Of a DNA stretch of 30,848 bases, positions 23,700 through 30,848 are shown one piece after another. The notes beneath the pieces are model-generated. The model was given only the letters and a program-made list of their open reading frames with translations, ran no database searches and was not told the origin of the DNA. Numbering within the stretch: the stretch's first letter is position 1; every line of letters starts with the position of its first letter. The position numbers were made by a program, and so were the translations under genes. The stretch lies in NCBI RefSeq assembly GCF_034927245.1, contig NZ_JAYFQK010000076.1, positions 1 to 30,848 of the forward strand. The letters are read 5' to 3'. The DNA comes from Desulfitobacterium_A sp034927245 (GTDB lineage Bacteria > Bacillota > Desulfitobacteriia > Desulfitobacteriales > Desulfitobacteriaceae).

Positions 23700-25397
23700 G
23701 TGCTCCTAAAAGAAATCCAAGTTGGCATTGATGTGGGAGGAACTTTTACTGACGCTGTTCTATTAGAGGATAATAGGATTGTTGAAAAAGCTAAAATTGC
23801 CACTCAAGCCGAAAATGTGTTAGGTACGGTTCTTCATGCTCTTGATGAATTAAAAGTATATCATAAGGTAGTTACACGTATTACGGTTAGTACTACCCTA
23901 ATTACGAATGCAATACTTCAGCAAAGACTGCCACAGGTGGATCTCTTATTATTTCCCGGCTCGGGGATGAGTCTCAAGGCTTTGAAATGGCCGGTTCCAT
24001 ATCAGGTCTTAAAAGGAGAACTTGATTATCGTGGACGAGAGGTTTCCTCTCCGGATGAACTTGAATGGCGTCGGCTCCTTAATCGTTATCAGGAATTTCC
24101 CGGGTCCAAGGTGGCGATTGTCGGTAAATTTTCGCACCGAAATAGTTTGCATGAGGAGAATTTAGCGTTTTATCTGCAAAAACATTGCCCCGATCTCGAA
24201 ATATGCTTAGGCCATGAATGGGGACAAGCCAATTTTTATCGACGAAGCTTGACCACATATCTTAATCTAGCCTGCGAGGAAGTTTATCAAACTTTTGCCC
24301 ATCAACTACAACAGGCTGTTTTTCAGAAAGGCTCTTCTGCTAAGATTCATGTTCTCAAAGCAGATGGCGGAGTTGTACCGCTTCAAACACTTCGTCCCGT
24401 TGAATCTATTTATTCGGGTCCTGCCGCCAGCATTTTAGGGGCCTTAGCACAGACCAATACGGGTCCTGATTTTGATTCTGAGACAGATCAGTCTTTCGTA
24501 GTCGTAGATATTGGCGGAACGACAACAGATATTGGACTCATTTTATCGGGAGAGCCACTAATGAGTGCATATGGAGCAAAAATAGGTGATTTCTCAACTC
24601 TAGTACGGACATTGGCTGTTCGTTCGATTGCAGCGGGAGGGGATTCAACAATCCTTTCGGAAGGCGATGGCTTTAGGATCGAAACCTATCGACGCGGTCC
24701 TGCCTACTGCTTAGGAGGACCTGCTCCGACACCGACCGATGCGATGTGTTATCTTAATTTGATTCCCTTTGGAGATCGCCTAAAGGCTGAACAAGGCTTG
24801 GTACAGCTTCTGCCTGAATGCAAGCGCGATTCCTTTAACCTTGAGCGGCTTTCAAATGAGATTTTGGCACGGTTTGCTGATAACATTGCCCAAGCCATCG
24901 AAAGCATAATTAGGGAATGGCGTGAAGAACCTGCCTATAAGGTATGGGAAGTTCTTCATCCCCATGAGGAACAAAATATGTTCATTGAGGTTAGCGGCGG
25001 CGGTGCACCTGGACTTGTCAAGGCGTTAAGTATGCGCTTAAACAGTCCGGTCAAGATTGGAGATTTTCCGGAAGTGTCAAATGCGATTGGAGCGGCGTTA
25101 GCACGTCCGACCTTCTCTTGCACACTTCATTTGGATACCTTTATGAAGCGGTATCAAATTGAAGAAACAGGTCTGCAAGGGGAATGGCTAGGCTCTCGCA
25201 AACCGCATAAAGAAATAGAAGAATTTTTACGGGAGATTGCCGAGAAAAGTGCTCGCGATCAAGGAATTGAATTAAAGAAGCCTAAAATACAACCTTTTGA
25301 TTATTTCCCAATCGTTAAAGGCTATCAAACGGTTGGTCAAATCATTCAAGGCTCACTAATCGTATCACCAGGCGTTAGAGGGAGGCTTAAATCATGA
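23700..25397 (+). CDS. Hydantoinase/oxoprolinase-family (HyuA-like) protein
   Basis: This protein has the actin-like ATPase fold shared by HyuA, 5-oxoprolinase and N-methylhydantoinase subunits, which open cyclic amides with ATP. Domains in order are a Hydantoinase_A N-terminal domain starting GIDVGGTFTDAVLLE, then the main Hydantoinase_A domain with the second phosphate motif VVDIGGTTTDIGLI and the SGPAAS and AAGGDS segments. At 565 residues it is shorter than a typical HyuA, and no HyuB partner is present. GGAGG at 23687-23691 fits the GTG at 23700 (eight bases). The TTG at 23685 overlaps that site and is rejected. The stop overlaps the deacetylase-family gene by four bases, so the two are translated together. 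The substrate is unknown. Confidence 0.87.
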   Translation: MLLKEIQVGIDVGGTFTDAVLLEDNRIVEKAKIATQAENVLGTVLHALDELKVYHKVVTRITVSTTLITNAILQQRLPQVDLLLFPGSGMSLKALKWPVPYQVLKGELDYRGREVSSPDELEWRRLLNRYQEFPGSKVAIVGKFSHRNSLHEENLAFYLQKHCPDLEICLGHEWGQANFYRRSLTTYLNLACEEVYQTFAHQLQQAVFQKGSSAKIHVLKADGGVVPLQTLRPVESIYSGPAASILGALAQTNTGPDFDSETDQSFVVVDIGGTTTDIGLILSGEPLMSAYGAKIGDFSTLVRTLAVRSIAAGGDSTILSEGDGFRIETYRRGPAYCLGGPAPTPTDAMCYLNLIPFGDRLKAEQGLVQLLPECKRDSFNLERLSNEILARFADNIAQAIESIIREWREEPAYKVWEVLHPHEEQNMFIEVSGGGAPGLVKALSMRLNSPVKIGDFPEVSNAIGAALARPTFSCTLHLDTFMKRYQIEETGLQGEWLGSRKPHKEIEEFLREIAEKSARDQGIELKKPKIQPFDYFPIVKGYQTVGQIIQGSLIVSPGVRGRLKS

Positions 25398-26719
25398 AAC
25401 GCAGTGGAATTGTTTTCTTTCCCGCTTTTGACTGGTCTTTAGGGGATACCCATCCCGAACGGGAAGAACGCCTTCTCTATACGCAAGAACAGCTCTTTGA
25501 GGAAGGTGTTATGGAACTTCCCCAAGTCAAACAATATTCTCCGGGACTCGCTTCTCTGCATGAAGTTCTTCGTACCCAAGCCTTATTTCCACATCCGGAT
25601 AAACATGATCTCGCAGCCCATTTAATTGCCGCAGGTTGCGCAATTGTCTTAGGTGATGCCTGGGCACACAATGAAATACAAAATGGGTTCGCTTTAGTCA
25701 GACCGCCCGGACATCATTCAGGGGCAACCGTACTTGGAAATCGGGGCTTTTGCACGATTAATAATGAAGCCATTTTGATCAATCACTTAAGAACGAAATA
25801 TGGAATTAAAAAAATTGCGGTTGTGGATACGGATGTCCATCACGGCGATGGGACACAGGATATTTTCTTTCATGATCCTAATGTTTTGTTTATTTCCCTC
25901 CATCAAGATGGAAGGACCCTTTACCCAGGAAGTGGATTTACCCACGAAAAAGGAGGACCCAATGCCTGGGATACAACGCTGAATATACCTTTGCCGCCCG
26001 GTACAGGGGACGAGGGAATACATTATGTTCTTGAAAATTGGGTTTTACCCCGCGTACGTGATTTTAAACCAGATCTGATTATCAACTCTGCGGGACAAGA
26101 TAACCATTTTACAGATCCGTTAGCAGCAATGAATGTGACGGCTCGAGGGTATGGCAAAATCACTGAACTTATCCGGCCTGATCTTGCTGTTTTGGAGGGT
26201 GGATATTCGATTGAAACAGCCCTTCCCTATGTTAATTTGGCAATATTTCTTGCTTTAGCCGGTGAAGATTACCATCAAGTTATCGAACCCCAAAAGCCTC
26301 AACGTCAACTCCTCAATTTCCAAGAGCTAAAACGCTATATTAAGGAATTAAAAATTAACAATAAACAAGCTAACCCGCATTGGACAACGCGTGAAGAGAA
26401 ATCTTTACCCGGCGGTAAATGGGCCTTTATTCCACATTCTGTTTACTATGATACTGATGGCATTCAAGAAATTCGTCAGGATCGCGTTCGTATGTGCGAG
26501 CATTGCGGGGGCACTGTTTTAATCGAAAGCCAGAATGCGTATGCAGGTGAGAAATTCGCTCTGATTCGGATACCCTTCAATGCCTGTAAAGAATGCAGGC
26601 AGGCGGGGGAAGATTTATGGGGGGCTTTTATAGGCCGCAAAACGAGTGTACTTTTCCAAGATCAGGTACATGATTCGATACAGTTATGGAATGTTCAAGA
26701 GGGGGTAAGAAACTTTTGA
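25394..26719 (+). CDS. Histone-deacetylase-family amidohydrolase with C-terminal zinc ribbon
   Basis: This zinc amidohydrolase is of the HDAC/AcuC/acetylpolyamine-hydrolase superfamily and would remove acyl groups from amines. The catalytic domain (1 to about 295) has PPGHHSG (His107, His108), DTDVHHGDGTQ (zinc ligands Asp147, His149), NSAGQDNH (zinc ligand Asp236) and EGGYS (Tyr271), all intact. A further 145 residues carry CEHC (368, 371) and CKEC (398, 401), a likely structural zinc ribbon not found in standard AcuC. Its ATGA start overlaps the end of the hydantoinase-like gene and its TGA overlaps the mutL ATG (TGATG). The substrate could be an acyl-lysine, an acetylpolyamine or a product of the upstream enzyme; sequence does not decide. 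Confidence 0.9.
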   Translation: MKRSGIVFFPAFDWSLGDTHPEREERLLYTQEQLFEEGVMELPQVKQYSPGLASLHEVLRTQALFPHPDKHDLAAHLIAAGCAIVLGDAWAHNEIQNGFALVRPPGHHSGATVLGNRGFCTINNEAILINHLRTKYGIKKIAVVDTDVHHGDGTQDIFFHDPNVLFISLHQDGRTLYPGSGFTHEKGGPNAWDTTLNIPLPPGTGDEGIHYVLENWVLPRVRDFKPDLIINSAGQDNHFTDPLAAMNVTARGYGKITELIRPDLAVLEGGYSIETALPYVNLAIFLALAGEDYHQVIEPQKPQRQLLNFQELKRYIKELKINNKQANPHWTTREEKSLPGGKWAFIPHSVYYDTDGIQEIRQDRVRMCEHCGGTVLIESQNAYAGEKFALIRIPFNACKECRQAGEDLWGAFIGRKTSVLFQDQVHDSIQLWNVQEGVRNF

Positions 26720-28602
26720 TGCAAAAAATCCAAGTTCTTGATCCCCAAGAAGCAAATCAAATAGCAGCCGGAGAAGTTGTTGAACGGCCTGTGTCTGTTG
26801 TTAAGGAACTCGTTGAAAATTCTTTGGATGCCGGGGCACAACAGATTGAAATTATCGTTGAAGGTAATGGAGTTCCATTAATTCGTGTTTGTGATGACGG
26901 CTGCGGAATTTCACCTGAAGATTTATCCCAAGCCGTATTGCGTCATGCAACCAGCAAAATTCGACACATTGAAGATTTGAATGAACTGCACACGTTAGGT
27001 TTTCGAGGTGAGGCGCTTCCAAGTATTGCTTCAGTGTCCCGCATAGATATTACCTCACGACCCATAGACAGCGTTCTTGGTATGACGCTGAAACTGATTG
27101 GAGGAGAACAAAGCGTACTACAGGAAGCGGGTTGTCCTCCGGGTACGATGATAACCGTTGAGGATTTGTTTTTTAACACCCCGGCCCGACGCAAATTCCT
27201 TAAATCTCAGAATACTGAGTTCGGACTAATCTCGGAGATGCTCGGGCGTCTCGCTTTGGCGCGTCCCGATGTTTCTTTTACCTTAAAACATCCGAAACAA
27301 GTTGTATTTCAAACTCCGGGAAGGGGGAAGCTGCTTGAAAGCATTGCTGCAATATACGGACAAAAATTAGCCCGTCAGCTCATTCCCCTATCTTGTTCAA
27401 AGGATGAATGGAGCCTTGAAGGGTTTATCAGTCCGCCGGATTTAGTTCGTTCCACGCGTCAGGAGGAAGTTTTTATTGTTAACGGAAGGATTATTCGTTC
27501 AAAGCTGATGAGCCGCGCGATTTCCGAAGGCTATCACACCCTTATTCCCAATCGACTTTATCCTGTCATTGTTTTGCAGCTTATGCTTCCTCCTCACCAG
27601 TATGATGTAAATGTTCATCCCACTAAAATGGAAATAAGGTTCCAGAAGGAAAAAGAGTTATCCCAATTTATTACTGAAAACGTACGCAAAACCCTTCTGG
27701 CAAGCCGTCCGGTAGCCCATTTTGAACACCTGAGTGCTAAATCTGCCCAATCACCGACTACGTCTCCCCATTTTCCTCAATATTCCCCTAATGACGCAAC
27801 TCGTTCTTCTACTGATTTTTCAGCAGGACGTCCCAGTCAGGCGAAATTGTTCTTTCCCGATCAAAGTAATAACAAGGTTCAAGAAGCGCCGCATCCATTT
27901 ACACCGCAACCCTCTGAAAATCTGATAAAGAGGGAGATTCAGACAAATACGGAAACTCAGGATAAACTTTTCTCACTTCAGAATTCCGATAGTATTCCCC
28001 CTATAGCTGAGGATGTGCATCCTTTATTGACTTATCATCCCCTGGGGCAGGTTTTAGGAACCTATATCATTGCAGCGAATGATGAATCACTCGTGATTAT
28101 CGATCAGCATGCTTCCCATGAGAGAATTAATTACGAACGCTTGTTAAAGGAGCATCAACACCATCTTGGGGCCAGTCAAACTATCCTCGTTCCTACTCCT
28201 CTTGATTTTTCTCCCATTGAAGAGCAGGCCCTCCTTGAAAACTTACCTTATTTAACCAACATGGGCTTTATCCTTGAGCATTTTGGGGGAAGAACATATT
28301 TACTTCGAGGAGTACCTGCTTATAGCGGGAACTATTCTGGGGAAGAGCTATTAAGGCAGTTCCTTGAAGAAGTAGTTTTCAAGCAAAATCATCCGACCTT
28401 CGATGAGCTTTTGCGGGAATGGATCTATATGCTTGCTTGCAAGGAATCGATAAAAGCAAAGGACAAGCTTTCGCTTCTTGAAATGCAGGAACTGCTTGTA
28501 CAACTGAGTAAAACGGAGAATCCATATACTTGTCCTCATGGACGCCCGACGATTATCAAGCTCACCCGAAATGATTTAGAGAAACGTTTCTATCGCACTT
28601 AA
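26719..28602 (+). CDS. mutL: DNA mismatch repair protein MutL (endonuclease type)
   Basis: MutL couples mismatch recognition by MutS to strand removal. From the ATG at 26719 it has 627 residues. The GHKL ATPase part has NSLDAGA, DDGCGI and GFRGEALPSIASV. After a variable linker (about 335-430, Ser/Pro/Gln rich), the C-terminal domain carries the metal-binding endonuclease motif DQHASHERINYE from residue 462, ACKESIKAKD, and CPHGRPT from 605. This is the nicking form found in bacteria lacking MutH. The frame extends to 26686, but those codons lie in the deacetylase-family gene. TGATG overlap points to coupled translation, with AGAGGGGG about 13 bases upstream. Confidence 0.97.
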   Translation: MQKIQVLDPQEANQIAAGEVVERPVSVVKELVENSLDAGAQQIEIIVEGNGVPLIRVCDDGCGISPEDLSQAVLRHATSKIRHIEDLNELHTLGFRGEALPSIASVSRIDITSRPIDSVLGMTLKLIGGEQSVLQEAGCPPGTMITVEDLFFNTPARRKFLKSQNTEFGLISEMLGRLALARPDVSFTLKHPKQVVFQTPGRGKLLESIAAIYGQKLARQLIPLSCSKDEWSLEGFISPPDLVRSTRQEEVFIVNGRIIRSKLMSRAISEGYHTLIPNRLYPVIVLQLMLPPHQYDVNVHPTKMEIRFQKEKELSQFITENVRKTLLASRPVAHFEHLSAKSAQSPTTSPHFPQYSPNDATRSSTDFSAGRPSQAKLFFPDQSNNKVQEAPHPFTPQPSENLIKREIQTNTETQDKLFSLQNSDSIPPIAEDVHPLLTYHPLGQVLGTYIIAANDESLVIIDQHASHERINYERLLKEHQHHLGASQTILVPTPLDFSPIEEQALLENLPYLTNMGFILEHFGGRTYLLRGVPAYSGNYSGEELLRQFLEEVVFKQNHPTFDELLREWIYMLACKESIKAKDKLSLLEMQELLVQLSKTENPYTCPHGRPTIIKLTRNDLEKRFYRT

Positions 28603-28639
28603 TAGGAATTGAGATTTTGAAGCTTGGAGTGTAGTCTAT

Positions 28640-29461
28640 TTGAAGGAAATTCCCGTATCCATACAATTAACGCATCCTGATGATCCTGTTTTACAAGCAA
28701 AAATGGAATGGTTCATGGATCAACCGGGCTGCTCATTCCGAATAGGTGAATTGGATTTACTGCCCATTTTGCATATCACGCGCAAAGGCGTTTTTTTGGA
28801 TGATGGTCTAAAGCGTTTTGGTTTTCATCCGAACCTCGCAATTATTCGGATTTTGCAAGGCCTTCGCGGCGAACAGGATCGTTTCCTCCTGGCTGCAAAT
28901 ATTCAGCCGGGACAAACCTTTATTGATGCAACTCTGGGGTTGGGTACTGATGCTTTGGTCGCGGCATGGAAGCTAGGGGAAAAGGGAAAGGTTTTAGCCT
29001 ATGAAAATTCCCCAATTCTTGCGGCTCTCATCAAGGACGGACTTATGGGTTTAAAAGATAAACAGTTACCCCGGTTGGATAATCCTGACAAGGCTAAAGC
29101 TTGGCAAGAGCTCATTCATGCCTCGCAGCGTATTGAAGTTGTATGGGGAGATCATTATGAACTTCTCACTGTTCTTCCGGATTCTTCGGCCGATATTGTC
29201 TATTTTGATCCGATGTTTAGGCATACCTGCGAAAAGTCATCCTCCATTCAACCCTTACATCGATACTCCGATCACCGCCCATTACAAACGAAGGTTATTC
29301 GGGAAGCCTGTCGTGTTGCTCGCTCACGCGTTGTCTTAAAAGAACGAAAAGGCAGTTCAGAATTTACTCGTTTAGGTTTCCGAGTTTTTGACGGCGGGCG
29401 GTATAGTGAAGTCGATTATGGAATTATCAAATGCTTCATAACCAGGGAGGAAACATTTTGA
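28640..29461 (+). CDS. Class I SAM-dependent methyltransferase, RsmJ-like
   Basis: The 273-residue protein has the Rossmann methyltransferase fold with motif I DATLGLGTDAL (binding S-adenosylmethionine) near 94-104 and the motif IV-like VYFDPMFRHTC. The DAT-GLG-DA, DGL and DPMF set matches the RsmJ/YhiQ family (SAM_MT_16), whose E. coli member methylates G1516 of 16S rRNA. The Gram-positive relatives are less studied, so the rRNA target is inference. The start is TTG at 28640 with GGAG about 11 bases upstream, 37 bases after mutL. Its TGA overlaps the TTG start of miaA, so mutL, this gene and miaA are probably one transcript. Confidence 0.8.
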   Translation: MKEIPVSIQLTHPDDPVLQAKMEWFMDQPGCSFRIGELDLLPILHITRKGVFLDDGLKRFGFHPNLAIIRILQGLRGEQDRFLLAANIQPGQTFIDATLGLGTDALVAAWKLGEKGKVLAYENSPILAALIKDGLMGLKDKQLPRLDNPDKAKAWQELIHASQRIEVVWGDHYELLTVLPDSSADIVYFDPMFRHTCEKSSSIQPLHRYSDHRPLQTKVIREACRVARSRVVLKERKGSSEFTRLGFRVFDGGRYSEVDYGIIKCFITREETF

Positions 29462-30402
29462 AGTCCCTTATTATCATTGTAGGGCCGACGGCTGTAGGAA
29501 AAACGGCTTTAGGTGTAAGCTTGGCTAAGCGTCTCGATGGAGAGATTATCTCGGGTGATTCTATTCAGGTTTACCAAGGGCTCAATATTGGATCAGCCAA
29601 ACCAACAAAAGAAGAACAAGAAAATATTCCACATTACCTTTTAGATATTCTTGATCCGAGAGAACCTTTTACAGTTGCACAGTTTCAGAAGATGGCATCG
29701 GAACGAATTAGCGAGATTCAAAACCGTGGGAAAATCCCAATCGTTGTCGGGGGGACAGGTCTTTACATCCGTTCGTTGCTGGATCCTTTTGAATTCAATA
29801 CAAATAGCTCGACAGAAATTCGTGAACGCTGGGTAGGTTTTCTTAAGGAGCGGGGAAAGGAGAAACTTCATCAAGCCTTGGATGAGCGCGATCCTGTAAG
29901 CGCAGAACGTCTTCATCCGAATGATACAAGGCGAATTATTCGTGCTTTAGAAGTTTATGATCTTACCGGAAAACCTTTTTCAGAGCAAAGAGGAAATCAT
30001 GATTATGAATATCCGCCCTTAGATCCTTCGATTCTGTATATCGGATTGACCGCTCCACGTGAAGTGATATATGATCGTATTAATCGCCGCTGTGAAGAAA
30101 TGATCCATCAAGGCCTCCTTGAGGAAACCTTAGACTTACTTAGGGATGGATATGATCACCACCTGAAACCGCTCCAAAGTATAGGTTATCGCCATGCAAT
30201 CTGGACCTTGACAGGAAAAACAACGTCTTGTGAAATGCTTCGAATTTTTCAACGCGATACACGCCATTTTGCGAAACGTCAACTAACCTGGTTCAAACGT
30301 GATCCTCGTATTCAGTGGTATGATACGGTTTTAAATAATCTGTCAAATATAGCAGAAGGGATTTGCAAGACTTGCAGAGGGGACGAAAGTCGTGTACAAT
30401 AA
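29458..30402 (+). CDS. miaA: tRNA dimethylallyltransferase MiaA
   Basis: MiaA transfers the dimethylallyl group to A37 of tRNAs reading UNN codons, the step before MiaB. The 314-residue product has P-loop GPTAVGKTALG near the N-terminus, SGDSIQVYQGLNIGSAKPT, PHYLLDI, VVGGTGLYIRSL and the later RRIIRALEVY segment. AGGGAGG at 29444-29450 fits the TTG at 29458 (seven bases). The ATG at 29431 would place that site inside the gene. The start codon overlaps the stop of the methyltransferase gene. The last codons contain a promoter-like sequence for hfq. Confidence 0.96.
   Translation: MKSLIIIVGPTAVGKTALGVSLAKRLDGEIISGDSIQVYQGLNIGSAKPTKEEQENIPHYLLDILDPREPFTVAQFQKMASERISEIQNRGKIPIVVGGTGLYIRSLLDPFEFNTNSSTEIRERWVGFLKERGKEKLHQALDERDPVSAERLHPNDTRRIIRALEVYDLTGKPFSEQRGNHDYEYPPLDPSILYIGLTAPREVIYDRINRRCEEMIHQGLLEETLDLLRDGYDHHLKPLQSIGYRHAIWTLTGKTTSCEMLRIFQRDTRHFAKRQLTWFKRDPRIQWYDTVLNNLSNIAEGICKTCRGDESRVQ
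30372..30400 (+). promoter_or_regulatory. Promoter for hfq inside the end of miaA
   Basis: TTGCAG (30372-30377) and TACAAT (30395-30400) are 17 bases apart, giving a predicted start near 30407, 36 bases before the hfq ATG. Confidence 0.5.
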
Positions 30403-30442
30403 ACAATTAGAAATAGGAATAGCTGGTGATGGAGGGAAAAAC

Positions 30443-30697
30443 ATGAATAAGTCGCCCATCAATTTACAGGATACTTTTTTAAACCAAGCACGCAAAGAAA
30501 ATATGCCCGTAACCATATATTTAGTGAATGGGTTTCAGTTGAAAGGAATTGTACGTGGATTTGACAACTATGTTGTTGTTTTGGACTTTGACGGTAAACA
30601 ACAAATGATTTATAAACATGCCATTTCTACCGTTATGCCTATGCGGCCCCTTAACTTAGTTACCGCGGCCAATGCTAATGGCAATTCCGAAGAATAA
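30443..30697 (+). CDS. hfq: RNA chaperone Hfq
   Basis: Hfq is a ring-forming Sm-like protein that binds small RNAs and A- or U-rich mRNA tracts. The 84-residue protein has Sm1 with LQDTFLNQARKENMPVTIYLVNGFQLKG, the FDNYVVVL segment, and Sm2 with the YKHAIST motif that carries the RNA-contacting Lys-His pair. GGAGGG stands just before the ATG at 30443. A longer frame from a GTG at 30392 overlaps miaA and lacks a site, so I reject it. miaA-hfq is a widely conserved pair. No Cys and no long C-terminal tail are present, as usual in Firmicutes. Confidence 0.96.
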   Translation: MNKSPINLQDTFLNQARKENMPVTIYLVNGFQLKGIVRGFDNYVVVLDFDGKQQMIYKHAISTVMPMRPLNLVTAANANGNSEE

Positions 30698-30755
30698 AAA
30701 TATAAACCTGATTTCACTGCAAAAACCCCATTAACCTGACCGTCATAAGAAGGAT

Positions 30756-30819
30756 ATTTATCTCTCAATGTTGAATTATTAAGCATAAAGAAGTAATTGA
30801 TTGAACGATTGAGATAAAT
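30756..30819. repeat. Spaced inverted repeat after hfq
   Basis: ATTTATCTC (30756-30764) and GAGATAAAT (30811-30819) are perfect complements 46 bases apart. This is at the window edge, ahead of a possible new gene start (GGGGG near 30829-30833 and ATG at 30843). It may be a leader structure or chance in an A/T-rich stretch. Confidence 0.3.
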
Positions 30820-30848
30820 CGGTTTCTTGGGGGTATTTGAAGATGTTC

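Noticed and set aside
30829..30848. Start of a further gene at ATG 30843
   Set aside because: GGGGG stands at good spacing, but only two codons are in the window, so it cannot be supported.
1..30848. CRISPR arrays, insertion sequences, phage or toxin-antitoxin loci
   Set aside because: I saw no regularly spaced repeats, transposase, integrase or recognisable toxin motifs. The region reads as core chromosome.

Overview
The window looks like the chromosome of a low-to-middle GC, endospore-forming Gram-positive anaerobe of the Clostridia. Desulfosporosinus or Desulfitobacterium-type Peptococcaceae is my best guess. The inference rests on strong AGGAGG ribosome binding sites, frequent TTG and GTG starts, a PASTA-bearing SpoVD-like transpeptidase, a DacF-like carboxypeptidase, a Crp/Fnr-type regulator next to molybdenum-cofactor functions, and the order miaB - YmcA-like - mutS - mutL - miaA - hfq. 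I ran no database search. I see no insertion sequences, phage genes or CRISPR arrays.

Left part (1-8.2 kb): the tail of an unknown gene, a rhomboid protease behind a near-consensus promoter, and a long hairpin that contains a T-box-like core. A class B penicillin-binding protein with one PASTA domain follows, then a peptide-breakdown block of PepV dipeptidase and three tandem M42 metallo-aminopeptidases.

Middle part (8.2-19.1 kb): tRNA-Lys(CUU) with its own promoter and terminator, then a Crp/Fnr-family regulator divergent from a molybdopterin-binding-domain protein. That protein is preceded by a probable molybdenum (or tungsten) cofactor riboswitch. Next come a 39-aa protein, a zinc-ribbon protein with a long leader, a protein with two P-loops, glyceraldehyde-3-phosphate dehydrogenase and pyruvate kinase (lower glycolysis). 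Two small minus-strand genes follow (one of the DUF896/YnzC family), then a YbgC-type thioesterase, a 40-aa gene under a perfect 20-bp palindrome, a DegV fatty-acid-binding protein and a DacF-like D,D-carboxypeptidase.

Right part (19.1-30.8 kb): an apparently co-oriented run of miaB, a YmcA/YlbF-like protein with a cysteine-rich tail, mutS, a hydantoinase/oxoprolinase-type ATPase-fold protein, a histone-deacetylase-family amidohydrolase with an added zinc ribbon, mutL, an RsmJ-like methyltransferase, miaA and hfq. It combines tRNA modification, mismatch repair and RNA chaperone functions. The hydantoinase-like/deacetylase-like pair is translationally coupled and sits between mutS and mutL.

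Most likely points of novelty are that pair, the operator-like palindrome over the 40-aa gene (with a related site before the carboxypeptidase), the leader RNA of the zinc-ribbon gene, and the control region shared by the regulator and the Moco riboswitch. Several starts were moved from the longest open frame on the basis of ribosome binding sites or promoters: rhomboid, PepV, third M42, molybdopterin-binding protein, hydantoinase-like, mutL, miaA and hfq.
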